Origin: Silene latifolia
Taxonomy: Eukaryota; Streptophyta; Magnoliopsida; Caryophyllales; Caryophyllaceae
DNA length: 64,000 nt
Direction: 5' to 3'
Assembly (NCBI RefSeq): GCF_048544455.1
Contig: NC_133537.1
Location: forward strand, 16,863,541 to 16,927,540
Position 1 is the first letter of the stretch, and each line of letters opens with the position of its first letter. This document shows, one piece after another, positions 42,401-53,545 of this stretch. The notes under the pieces were generated by a model that was not told where the DNA came from, searched no databases, and saw only the letters and a list, made by a program, of their open reading frames with translations. The translations under genes and the position numbers were made by a program.

Positions 42401-45400
42401 TTATTCTAGTGTGGGGAGGTTTCACTTGGTCTCTTGGGTAGTCTAGTGTAGGTGTGGAAGGGTAGTTTGAGGGTAGTCTAATTGCAAGCTTTTTGTTTGT
42501 TCTTTGTCGATTCCCCTTGAGTCTTGTCTTGGTTGGTCACAATTTTTCGGTTGGTTGATCTCTTGCCATTCCACTTTTGGTCTTGAAAGGAATTTTAAAT
42601 GAAATTTTTTTTTTTTGATGAATGAATATTTTGTTGTGAAAATTGTTTGTCACACCCTTGATGGAGTCGGGTGTTGTTCTATTGCTCCCCAACCTAAAAT
42701 CCAAAGCCTTCGGTATGCTCCCCGGTTCAATCCAAATTTTATTTGACCCTCCCTATTATCCAAATGTCGCATTTCAATTTTTGCATTTAGATTACTTTGT
42801 AATATATTAGCATTAACCATCATTTAGTTTGCATTCATGTAGGTTGCATTAGACTTTAAATTTTTAATATATTTGTCACATTTAGTTGCATTCATATAAA
42901 AAAAAAAAAAAAAAAAAAGAAAAAGCCAAAAATATGTCCTTTATTTTGAACTAAAATGCCTCTTAACCACACTTCATCCGTCATTGGATGTTGTATATAA
43001 TAAGTGTGGGGAGGAGGCACAAAAAAAAATACAAAAACAAGTTCTTTACTTTTTCAAAAATTCAAAAACAACAAAAATATGTATTTACTTTTCGAATATC
43101 CTCCACACATTCATTTCCATCAAGAATTATGTAAATAAATAAGTGTGGGGAGGACATTCTAAAATTTAAAAAAAAAAATCCAAAAATATGTTATTTAGTT
43201 TTGCTATTCACTTCCTATGCTTTTGTCCATTGAGGACAATGTACATTTCAAGTGTGGGGAGGGAAATATCCACTCTTGTGAATATTTGTATATATTTGTA
43301 AATGCCTGTATATTTAAGAAAACTCAAGAAAATGCCTAAAAATTGAAAAATTTCGAAAAATTCAAAAAAATATTGCATTGTATATATTTGTTTTGTCTAA
43401 CCTTTGGCATAGCGCATTGACCATTTGAGGCAAAAAGGAGACTAGAAGACCGCTTGGTATACACGTTCTTATCTCTTTCTCCTTTTTCATTCTCTCTCTT
43501 TTTATATTGTTGTATAATATGGAGGAGGATGGGATTTTTGTGCCTTGGGTGTCTCCTTGGGAGACCTGTTGATTGTTTGGTGTTGATGTGTGCTGCTAGG
43601 ATTAGACATTGGTTGCACGTTTAGTTTCATGTTCTTTCGCTTTCCGCATGCATTTTGTCACATGTGCATATGTGTTGTTGTTAGACTTAGTTGCACTTAG
43701 TTTGTAAATGATTTGCATAAGCATGGTCGAGGAAGGGAACCAAGTACCCCCATGATGAGCTATATGTCCAATTGTGCCTTTCCCCTCCCCGTGACTTGCA
43801 CCCGTGGCCTCTTAGTTAGCCAAGGGAAGCGGGCTTGACCAATGAGTTTAGACCGATCTTGTGAGACCTAGGACCGTAGACTAGACCTAAGGCTCGACTT
43901 AGCTACTCAAAGGTAAAGGTAGAGCCTCCTAGGGTGGGTACATTCATACCCCGCCCTCATTTAGGTTTGAGAGTAGGCCTCCTCGCAAGGCGTGTCACAT
44001 CTAGACGCACAAGTGTGTCATTGCGTCCTTAGACTATGAAATTGCATTACATTTTTGTGCACATGATATGAAGCAAGAGTCCATTTGCATAAAAACCTCA
44101 CATAGCCAAATAGCCTTGTTTTCTCCCCTACATTGTTTCCCTTTTTGATTCACCCCCTTTGAGCTTAGCCTTTTCATTTGGCAAACCCACCTAAATAGCT
44201 ACATTCCCATAACCACCCTTCCTAAATCAAGAATTGGTCGGTTTTTGTAGTTGTGTTGTAGGAGGTGATTTGGGTGATGATGGTGGATAATGTAAATGTC
44301 CACTTGGGCCGAAAGTTTGGTGTGTATTTGGCGTTGTAAAGAAATAAGAGGTTTTGAAAAAGGAAATGAAAAACAAAAATAGAAAAGTGAAAATGTCGCG
44401 AAAAATCAAAAAAAAGGGGTAATGAGTCGTGTTGTATATACCTTATAAGGAAAAGAAAAAGGCAAGCAACACCCTTCCTCATCATTAAATGGGGTAGAAA
44501 AAGCCGTTGCTAAATAAAAAGGGCAAATTGATGTTTTTCCAAAATGAGTCGGGTTTACACAATTTTTGCATGACTTGGGAAACCGAGTTTTTGTTACGGT
44601 GTAGACGTTACCATTTGTTGAAATAAGAGGAGTATTTTCAAATTTTTCCAATTTGAGTTGGGTTTATGCAATTTTTGCATAGTTTTGGTGATCCATGCTA
44701 TGTTAGGGCATAGACGTGTCTCATGTGTTGCAATAAGAGTTGGGTTTAGATGTGTCGGCGATTCTTGATTTGAACTCCACATATCCAAACGGTGCTTGCG
44801 CCAATCCCGTTTCGACCTACTCCCTAGCCCCGTTACAACCCTTTGCTTCATATTGTATGCATTTTTATCTTTGTTTGCATTTCATTTGACATAGGACGGT
44901 CTTACACATTAGATTGCGGGCACGTTTTCGCTAGTCGAGTTAGGAGAGTGATTTTGGTTACTTTTTGTCACAAAAATCACCATGTTCTTTCAATGAGCGA
45001 CGAGTGAAAACCGTGAGGATGTCGTTGCCTAGGTCCCCTTAGTCATGGGTCCTTGGGTTGAATCTCGTGTCGGTTTAGTAAATCTCGGCGGACTTGCCCT
45101 CTTCCCCTCACCCCGCTCGTGAATTTGTTTCTTGGGCATTGGTCACATTAGGGTAGCTTGAGCCATGCTCAGGGGGTTGGCACCTCAATTGGCACTTCTG
45201 AGACGGTACTCCCGACCAAAACCGTGTTTTATTGCTTGAAAAATCCGGCCACTTAGATGAGGAAAGTGGACCATTTTTGAGATGTATTCTATTGCTTGAT
45301 CACGTGCTTTCATGATAGATGCATCGCCATTTTGTAGCAAGACCCAACTTGCCTTGCAATAGGGCACTCTTCCCTCATGGGTGTCAAATTGTGAGTTGAA

Positions 45401-45559
45401 GGGGCGTTGAGTGCGCTAAAACTCATTCGGCTATTATTAGTTAAATAATTTAGTGGTGCTTATATTGTGCACTCACTATTGATACTAAGCTTTAGTATTG
45501 CCGTGCAATTTGACCTTGGACTTACTCGAGGACGAGTAAGGGTTTAGTGTGGGGAGATT
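42401..45559 (+). other. RT-E long untranslated 3' region
   Basis: 3.2 kb without a credible gene. It holds four AGTGTGGGGAGG tracts (42410, 43005, 43142, 43252) before the real polypurine tract at 45547. There are A-rich runs (42897-42919), and long blocks matching the corresponding part of RT-A (for example GGCATAGCGCATT at 43411 and 56051, and TGCGCTAA-containing sequence near 45413 and 58100). Confidence 0.75.
45546..45559 (+). promoter_or_regulatory. Polypurine tract of RT-E
   Basis: AGTGTGGGGAGATT directly precedes the 3' LTR start at 45560. Confidence 0.75.
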
Positions 45560-47288
45560 TGATAACTATGTTATCACCCTACATTTTTGGCCTTAAACCC
45601 TTCACTTTGTCTTCATTTTGTTACATTCTTTAGCTAATTTAGCCTAGTCCATAGTCGATTTTGCACTTATTCATTTTGTATAGGGCCTTACGTAATTATA
45701 ATATTATTTCACACTTTTTTAGGAGAACGTGAGAGGTGATATAGGGACGGGACCTTTTTGCAAGGAGCGAAGCGAAAATCGAGAACCGTCTTGAGATTTT
45801 CCCAACTTCCATGGGCGTTCAGACTCCAGGGCGGTGTTCCCACCTCTATCCGGTGCTCAAAATTGGCCTAGTGGGTGTTCAGAGATTCCATCCGGTGTTC
45901 CCACCTCTATCCGGTGTTCCCAAGAGGCGGCCGGCGTTCCCAACACCGGATAGAGGTCTTTTGGGCTTTTCTTTGATTTTCGACCTTTGTAATTCCGTTA
46001 ATGGACCCTTTTGTATATATACCCAACCCTATTTTCAGAAAACACAACATATTCCATACTAGATTTTAGATCAAAAAGTGAGTTGGTAGAGAAAATATTT
46101 GGGGAAGAAGTTGTAACATTGTTCTTCATCTTTTGCAATTATTCAATCCAATCATCTTTCTTGCCTTATAATTGTTGGTATATTTCCTTTGTCACTTCTT
46201 ATTTTCCTCTTGTTTTTAGTTGTTGATTTAATTTACCTTTGTTCATGTTTCTCCCATTTTTGAATATTTGTTTTGCTTGAAGTCAAAGTTACCATCTTTT
46301 TGCCTAATTTCATTTTGATTGTGGTTTGATAACTTTGTTATCATCTTTTTGTTGCCAATTGCATGCTTAGTAGTAATAATCGATTAATTATCATGTTAAT
46401 GGTTAAAGTTGCCTCCTTTATTGCTTGTCTTGCTAAATTGACCATGATTAGTGAGTAGTACCCTTACTAGGGTGCGATTGGGCACTTACATGAGTGATTA
46501 AAATGCTTGATTCCATTTAAATAGTCATTAAGGGGAAATTGGTGGGGTTTACCTTAGGATTTATTTTGTTAATGTTGTGATTTGGGATTTTGGTTGATTG
46601 ATGACCCTTGTCCACCAATGGGAATTGGTTATGTCCTAAGTTGACCCCCCCCCCCCCCCCTCCCCCTTTTACATCCTTTGCCTATTTGGGTTGAACCCGG
46701 GAGGGAGAGCCTAAAGAGGGTGCCTTTGGGGACCGGTTTGACCTTCACCTTTGGGAAAAGGGTTGGGAAGGCCGGGAATTTATCGTATACTTAGTGACTC
46801 CTAGCATAAATCGACTACCTTGGGGATGGCGCGCGTTCCTAGGGTCTTAGAATGTTGTATAGGTGATTCCGAGTCATGAGCCCGGGAGGGAGTTGAGTCG
46901 GTAGGTCTAGTGTCCTATTGTGTGGCCGGGAGGGAGTCAATAGGCGAGTTAGAGGCGTTTTCCCCCGCCTTGTGTACCCAAGATGACTTATTGCCGGAAT
47001 TAGCATGATAATCATGAATGTTTGTAGCCTAATCGTGCCTTAGTCTTTTTATATCTTGAGTAACGCGTCTTTCCTTTTAGTTTTCTCTTTGAATTTAGTT
47101 GTTGCTTATTTAGTTTAAATTGTTAGTCATTTAGTGTAGCTTACTTAGTTATTTCACCAATCAATCCTTTTCCTTTGACTTAGCTAAACTTAAGAATAAC
47201 AACAATTAGTAGTCTCCCAAACTCCTCGTGTTCGACCCTTACTAGTGCAACGCATCGTTCACTTGCGAGGTTTAACTTGAAGCCATCA
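45560..47288 (+). repeat. RT-E 3' LTR
   Basis: 1,729 bp. It differs from the 5' LTR by about a dozen substitutions, an 11-bp insertion just before the TATA box (near 45998) and an expanded C run at 46645-46660 (16 C, then T, then 5 C, against 7 C in the 5' LTR). Confidence 0.95.
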
Positions 47289-47293
47289 GTGAA

Positions 47294-48184
47294 GTGATTC
47301 AATTCTTTGCATCCGTCCGAGTGGATAAATCGGGTGATTTCCTCACGGCTAAGGTGAATGGTAAGCCCCTTAAACTGACTCAATCTGATTTTGCTACCGC
47401 CCTTGGTATCCCAACCGGAGGTTATGATAATCTCCCCTCTGAAACCTGGATTGCCTTACCTTACGCCTCACCCCTAGGAGTCGCTCAAGTTGTTTGTCCT
47501 AAAACAGTCACTTGTGGTCCTGTGAGCAACACCCAAATACCCCCTCCTCTTCGAATTTTCTTTAATATGCTTTGTCGTTCCATTTACCCTTCGGGTGACC
47601 GGGGCAAGCTTTCCATAGCCCAAGAATATCTAATTTATCACATTGCAACTCATAAAAAGGTGAACTTGATTGGGTTAATGTTTAAGCGATTTCACCTCAT
47701 CTCGGCCAAACTCCGTAAACCCTCCTCTAGCATGCTACACTTATCCTATGGAATGTGGTTGTCGGTTGTGCTCAAGGCACACGGGGTATTAGTGAGTTCT
47801 AGTTTGGGTTCTTTAGACATGTGCGACATCATGAGTAATGGTCAAATGGGGAAAATGCTTATCAAAGTGGAAAATGATGAATTGATTTCTGTGACAATTA
47901 AGACGGATCCTGAGGGAGGGTCGTCTAGTCAAGCTGGTACGGGAAATTAGCGGGAAGTTCTTCAAGCCGTGGCTGATTTGAGTGCTTGGGTTAAGCACGA
48001 TGCTAGCCAAAAGGATATGGCCATCTCGGCTCTTGCTTCCACCGTGGACCTCATTCGTGGAGAAGTGCACATTATCTCCACTCTTGTCTCAACAAAGGAA
48101 CATGGTGATGATGCCCATGTTAATCAATTGGATGACGATCCCTTGGGTAGTGACTCGGATGGTGAACAAGCTTCCTCTCCTTAG
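47294..48184 (+). pseudogene. RT-D third ORF, second part
   Basis: This continues the ORF cut at 32513. 218 open codons (FLTAKVNGKPLKLTQSDFAT, LGIPTGGYDNLPSETW, IYPSGDRGKLSIAQEYLIYH) resemble the domain annotated as putative plant transposon protein in other plant retrotransposon ORFs. TAG at 47948-47950 interrupts, after which the same frame runs to 48184 with an acidic end (DDDPLGSDSDGEQASSP). The full ORF would have been about 580 codons. It probably has a structural or accessory role; function is unknown. Confidence 0.7.
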
Positions 48185-48724
48185 CCTATCCTATCCATTT
48201 CGGCCCCCCCGACTTTGTCCTTGCCTTTTTCATTTTGTCCCACCATGTTGTGCCCTCCTAAGACTATTTTTTTTACTCGTTATTTTGATGCTTGGTGGCG
48301 TATCTTAAACTTTATTTAGCCGTGGTGAACTATGGTTAACTTATGTTTCATCCGTATGTTTATGTTGACTTTGTTATCTTGTCACGGTTATATGTGTCTT
48401 TTTGTGTTTTCTTATGGTTGTTTGCACTCTAAGGCCATTGACATCCCTATCCTTTTTGATGATGTTAAGAGGGGGAAAAGGTAAACCCATGCTCTTAATC
48501 TCCTTACCTATTGATTAACTAATGTCTAGGCCTAACCTTCTTAGCTTTTACTCTTGTTTTGGGGCAATGTAAAATTGTCATGGATAGTTTGATTTAAGTT
48601 CTTGCTTTATATAAGGTAATATAGTCCCTTCTCTTATTTGATCTTGCTTGATTAAAATCTTGAATTAAGGTGTTTACATTGCTTATACATTCGTTTAGGG
48701 CTTGTCATCATCAAAGGGGGAATT
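48185..48724 (+). other. RT-D 3' untranslated region and polypurine tract
   Basis: No gene is seen. The region ends in CATCAAAGGGGGAATT (48709-48724), the plus-strand priming tract directly before the 3' LTR. An AAGAGGGGGAAAAGG purine run at about 48468-48482 may be a second, upstream tract. Confidence 0.7.
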
Positions 48725-50235
48725 TGTTGGGTTCCTTAATTGATGATAACATGCCCAGTTGATTTGTGTTATCTTAGTTTACCTTTTCAGGATTAATGAT
48801 TAAATCAAGCATGGATTAAGAAGTGTTGAAGTTGTTAATCATCCCATTGTATTGAGTCTTAAGTGTCATCTAATGTACAAGTGAGAAAGTAGAGTATCTT
48901 AGAGTAATAGAAAAGCATCAAGACGATCGTTACATTTTTACAAAGTAACAAATTACCTGGATTGTTGCCTAAATTCGTAACAATTGAACTCTTTTTATCC
49001 TTTTATCTTTCAAAAGCCTTTTCGTGTCTCTTATTTTTGAAAGATAATCTTCAGATTTTTATAAGGATTTGGCCTTCAATAAAGAGTGGTTTGAATAATT
49101 AACTTTTTCAAAATGTTTCCTCTTTATGCAAATTTGACCCTTTGGTCCTTTAGAAAACAAGAGATGATTTTTGCCATATTTGTGTAAACTTGTCATCATG
49201 TGACTTGTTTTTCCCTCTTTGTTTGCTGAATTTGCATGAGCTTTGATGGATAACTTTCAAACACTCTTTCTCTATTTTTACCTTTGCAAAAGAACCTTCT
49301 TTGGTGCAAGTATTGGGTGGTTGTTGAGGCTCTTCACATGTGAGGTCTTTGACCCTTCAAAACCCTAGCAACTCCCTTACTCATCCTCTCTATAAAAGGC
49401 GTGCCATCCTCTCATAAAAATTCCAAGACGTTTTCTGAAATATTTTTCAAGTTTGCAAATTGTTTTTAAAGCTTAAAACCGTGTGTCTTTGCAAAACTTC
49501 TAAGAGTCTTCAAGTTGTTACAGTCTTGGCTACTGTTACATTAACTTACTAAACTCTCTCACTTAAGATTGTTGATCTTGTAAAAGTTGTCCACCTCAAT
49601 TCTTTGTTAAGAATAAGATAGTGGAAGCTTGATCCTTAAAACATTCTTAGTGTGTGTGTGTGTGTGTAGAGTTAGGACGGAGTAGTCTTCAACTCTTTGG
49701 CAACCGGAGTAGGTTGCGAGTTGGCTTGTCACAAGAACGGAGTAGTTCTTGGACTTGTAACACAACCGGAGTAGGTTGTTACTTTTATTGTACGGGTCTT
49801 TTAGTAGTCGGAGTAGATCGCTAAAATAAATCAATAAAAAGTAGATTGGACGTAGGCACTTGAGTTTCTTGCCGAACCAATTCAAAAATCTCGTGTTTGT
49901 TCTTTTACTTTATTCCGCTGGCAATTTTATTGTGTTTGTTTTGTTTTGCTTTGCTTGAACCTCGAAGTAACAGTTCATCATACTGTCACATTTGGTCCGC
50001 AGTCTGTACTTCATAAACTGAGACAAATAGCTACAGTCAGAACCATTGTTACTTTCATACTACAGCAAACATTCATTCCAATACTCGTCTAATCTCGCAA
50101 TATTACTCGAAGTATTATCTAATCTCTTTTGCTCTCTTAATTCTCTTTAAATCAATAAAGTTGAAGTTAAAATTTTTAAATAGTACCTAATTCACCCCCT
50201 CCCCCTCTTAGGTACTTGAATCCATAAACTCAACA
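48725..50235 (+). repeat. RT-D 3' LTR
   Basis: 1,511 bp, TGTTGGGTTCC…CTCAACA, followed by ACTAT and then the rest of the solo LTR RT-C. Confidence 0.93.
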
Positions 50236-50272
50236 ACTATAACCTTGACGATTTGTGAGGCATCATTCAAGT

Positions 50273-50585
50273 AATGTTATAGCAGCTTGAGCTATAACAT
50301 TGAAGATTCTTAAAGCGTCATAGCAACTGTAACAAGTTTCAAGTATGATGATCACTCAAGCAAAAGGCTAGATCAAGTCTTTAACAAAGCTCAAAATGAA
50401 GAGCTTTTGGTCAAGATAAAGACAAGATCCTATCACTGAAGATCTCCAGGAAGATTAGTTAGTATAGGTCTTCATCGAATGACGGTATCTTAAGATAAGA
50501 ATATTGGGAAGGTAAAGTTATAGCTATTTCACCTATAACTTTACTTACCAAACTTAAAGTTATAACTGTTTCTACTATAACTTTA
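50273..50585. repeat. RT-C LTR hairpin group
   Basis: Three perfect inverted repeats: AATGTTATAGC/GCTATAACATT at 50273-50283 and 50291-50301 (7-bp loop); GTAAAGTTATAG/CTATAACTTTAC at 50512-50523 and 50533-50544 (9-bp loop); TAAAGTTATA/TATAACTTTA at 50555-50564 and 50576-50585 (11-bp loop). With the interrupted one at 24081 there are four in one LTR, all built on GTTATAG. Confidence 0.85.
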
Positions 50586-51763
50586 GGTAGCATTTTAATA
50601 GCACGATTTTAATAGTTTTAAAATCATTTTTCAAAGGATAAAATTCTTTTAAACATATTTTGAAATCATGTGTATCTATAGTAGACTTAATCTATGGGTT
50701 GTTATAATAGATAATTTGCATATATCTATTGGTTAGTAAAACGACTTATGGGTCGTCATGCTACCTAGGGTTTGCTAGTCTATTTAACCTAAATCTAATC
50801 CATGAAGAGAGATAGTTATCCAAGATGAGCACGGGCCTAGGGTTTCGGCCGTAAGCTGTAAACCGTTGGGGCGTGTGAGTTGTTGTGCATAAGTAATCTA
50901 TCTAATCAAATCTAGCTTATATTTATATAAGATATTTTCCTATCTTAATAATATATGATTTGATTTGTTTACTTATCTAAACATCTTAAAGATATAGTTT
51001 TAGAAAACAAATAAGATTCACTTTTATCTTATTTACCTAAACTATAATATCTTGGATTAAATTAGGAAAGAGATAAGGAATTATCTCTTGTAAATCTTGC
51101 CGCCTATCTCACGGCATCCTAGGGTTTCGTGCAAACCCTAGTTCTCTCTTCTACTATAAATACACTTGATCATTCCTTATTTAAGTAAGCTTTTCGAAAT
51201 ACAACAATCCTTGCAAAACATATTTGAGTTTAATTCTTAATTGTCTTATTGTTTTGTTTTTGAAAATATTGCGAAAAGTCGTGCTCTTTAAATTGCTTAT
51301 CTTTCTTAAGGTTACGTCGTAAGATAATAGTACTTCATATTTTTTTCTTACTCGTTCAGTTGTGTGAACACATAGAAGAACAATCAAGTGCTTTCTTAGT
51401 AACTTAAGATAGTCAAAATCGAATATCTAGTGATATTCAAATCGAGTTATAGTTAGAGTTAACTATACGAGTTGGGTTGATAATTTTGTAATCCAGAATA
51501 AGATACTAAAATTATTAATCGAGAATAGTGGACGTAGGCTTCGACGTGTGAAGCTGAACCACTTCAAATATCGTGTGTCCTTGCAATTTTCATTTCAGTC
51601 ATTTCATTACGTTCATAATCATTTAGTTAATTAGTTAAAGTTTAATCAATAAACTTTAAGTAATTAATTACCTTGATATAAAATAAAAAGTAGGCATAAT
51701 TTTTAAATACTCAATTCACCCCCCCCCCCCCCCTCGAGTATTTCGGGTGTGATAAACTCTTCA

Positions 51764-52644
51764 ATTACCAATGCCCCTACCCTTCCTCCTATGGATACGA
51801 GTACACACTTGTGGCGGTAGACTATGTGATTAAGTGGGTAGAGGCTATTCCTACTAAGACATGTGATGCCAAATCGGTTGGCAAGTTCTTGAAGAACACT
51901 ATTTTCCTAAGATTTGGAGTACCAAAGGTGCTCATAAGTGATAGAGGTTTGCACTTTCATGAAAAGCCATTTAAAGCCTTGCTCAAGAAACACGGGGTTC
52001 AACATAGAAGAAGTCTTGCTTATCACCCCCAAGCAAATGGGCAAGCCGAGGTCTCTAACCGGGAGATCAAGTCTATTCTTGAGAAAACCATGGCCAAGTC
52101 GCGAAAAGATTGGTCAACTAAGCTTGATGATGCTCTATGGGCGTACCGTACCGCCTACAAGACTCCTATTGGCACTTCGCCTTTTAGGTTGGTTTACGGT
52201 AAGCCTTGTCATCTCCCCGTTGAATTGGAGCACCGTACCTTTTGGGCGGTAAAATTCTTGAATTTTGACATGAAGAAAGCGGGAGAGAAAAGGCTACTTG
52301 ACATGAATGAGTTGGAGGAATTTCGCCTCGATGCATATGAGAGTTCAAGGATTTATAAGGAGAAGACGAAGAAGTTCCATGACAGGGCTATTTTAAGGAA
52401 GGAATTCAAGGTGGGAGACTTGGTTCTCCTTTATAACTCAAGGTTCAAGTTATTTTCGGGGAAGCTAAAGTCAAAATGGTCCGGACCTTTCACGGTGGTC
52501 CGAGTTTTTCCCCATGGGGCGATTGAAATATCCGATGGAGACCAAGCTTTCAAGGTAAACGGACAAAGGTTCAAGAATTACATTGTCGGGGCACCCGTCA
52601 TGAAGAACATAAGCTCCATCGGTACTTACCTTCTCCATACTTGA
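51764..52644 (+). pseudogene. pol: RT-A integrase catalytic core
   Basis: This resumes RT-A after RT-C in the frame left at 23948; the duplicated ATTAC is the joint. [20 protein letters not shown], the second D in [10 protein letters not shown] in [12 protein letters not shown], and the C-terminal [20 protein letters not shown] are all present. The first catalytic D lies before the insertion (VWGID). The part after 51764 is open to 52644 with no stop. Confidence 0.9.
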
Positions 52645-52659
52645 TTGTATTTCTTGACT

Positions 52660-52708
52660 TCGTCGAGCCTATGACATAAAACAAGGGCGCTACATGGGAG
52701 GCAACCCA
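52660..52708 (+). other. Conserved non-coding block after integrase (RT-A)
   Basis: Counterpart of 39992-40039: CGTCGAGCCTATGAC and ACAAGGGCGC…GGGAGGCAACCCA. It is placed about 40 bp after integrase. Confidence 0.6.
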
Positions 52709-52965
52709 TGCAACATTGTAAATATCATGCATTTAGGTAGGAAATGAGAAATTTTGGACGGATGATACTTGACATTTTGATTGATGTCGGTTGCGTATGT
52801 TGAAGAATGTGGGATTTTGTATGACGAACAAGAATTTGACCATCAATTGGCCTTTTTCCCGACGTTATGAGTCGGTTTTGAAAGTTGAAAACACAAAAAT
52901 CGAGGCCAATAGGTGATGGGATATGGGTCTAAGGGGTATAATGAAGAAAACGAGCAAGGAATGTA

Positions 52966-53340
52966 TTCCCAGCCGGGTGACCGGCAGCCAGTCCTCTGAC
53001 CGGCTGGGAAGTTTCTGGAAATTTTTGTTGAATTCTGGCAAGTTGAAGGATGAGGAGTCCCAGCCGGCAGGGCGGCAGCCGGTCCACCGGCTGGGAGTGC
53101 GCTTATTGTGTAAGATCTAACAAAATGAAGAAGAAATTGTCCCAGGCGGCAGGCCGGCAGCTGGTCCACCGGCTGGGAATGCATTTAAGGCAGATTTGGG
53201 GTTTGAGTGTTCTCCCAGCCGGGTGACCGGCCGCCGGTCCTCTGACCGGTTGGGAGGTTTCTGTAACTTTTCGGAAAAAATTTGAAATTACTCGTTTTCC
53301 CAGCCGGTTGACCGACTGTTGTCTTCTGACCGGCTGGGAA
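52966..53340. repeat. RT-A internal hairpin array, five units
   Basis: Five units of the CCCAGCCGG…CCGGCTGGG family start near 52966, 53058, 53139, 53211 and 53297, at about 72-92-bp spacing. It has the same unit count and period as the LTR array at 8788-9150, but with different loop sequence (GGTCCACCGG or TCCTCTGACCGG). It lies between integrase and the env-position ORF, which starts at 53546. Confidence 0.9.
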
Positions 53341-53545
53341 CCCCCTGATGCTCAATTTTACTCGAAAAATTACCCAAACTCATCATTTTTTTTCGACAAC
53401 CTCTTCTCTCATCCTCCCTCTAACCCTAACCCCTCTCCACTACAATCAATCAACAACCACTCCCACCACCTCTAAACACCTCCCTACCACCAACAAACCA
53501 CCACAACCACCATCCTAACCCTTAGCCCTCTACAAAAATCACAAT

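Larger units (their letters stand above)
32514..47288 (+). mobile_element. RT-E: young Athila-type Ty3/gypsy element
   Basis: LTRs 32514-34215 and 45560-47288 start TGATAACTATGTTATC and end GAAGCCATCA; the duplication GTGAA is present at 32509-32513 and 47289-47293. Length is 14.8 kb. It has an exact tRNA-Asp primer site, a 1,563-codon gag-pol frame, integrase core, env-position ORF, long 3' region and polypurine tract. By eye the LTRs differ by about a dozen substitutions plus three small indels, so it is the most recent insertion of the nested chain, in line with its innermost place. Confidence 0.95.
24101..50235 (+). mobile_element. RT-D: SIRE/Maximus-type Ty1/copia element, split by RT-E
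   Basis: LTRs 24101-25606 and 48725-50235 start TGTTGGGTTCCTTAA and end AAACTCAACA. Flanks are GCTAT (24096-24100) and ACTAT (50236-50240), one mismatch. Without RT-E it is about 11.4 kb. Order: initiator-Met primer site, gag with zinc knuckles, protease, integrase, RT-RNase H, a third ORF, a polypurine tract (AAAGGGGGAATT). The size, CCCCC-rich LTR end and third ORF after RNase H point to the SIRE lineage. Several stops and frameshifts disable it. Confidence 0.92.
23949..51763 (+). mobile_element. RT-C: solo copia LTR, split by RT-D
   Basis: The two outer pieces, 23949-24100 and 50241-51763, begin TGTTGGACCATATAG and end AAACTCTTCA and are flanked by ATTAC (23944-23948 and 51764-51768). Without RT-D it is about 1.68 kb and holds no coding sequence, so it is a single LTR left after recombination between the two LTRs of one element. 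The AATTCACCCCCCCC…CTCGAGTATTT end (51710-51743) is typical of SIRE-type copia LTRs. A TATA box (CTATAAATA) is at 51154. Confidence 0.85.

Noticed and set aside
50241-51763. A full element for RT-C rather than a solo LTR
   Set aside because: The two pieces join to one LTR-sized unit with TG…CA ends and a perfect ATTAC duplication, with no internal domain or primer site.
52843-53184. Minus-strand open frame across the RT-A internal array
   Set aside because: It follows from the palindromic repeats; no conserved protein features.
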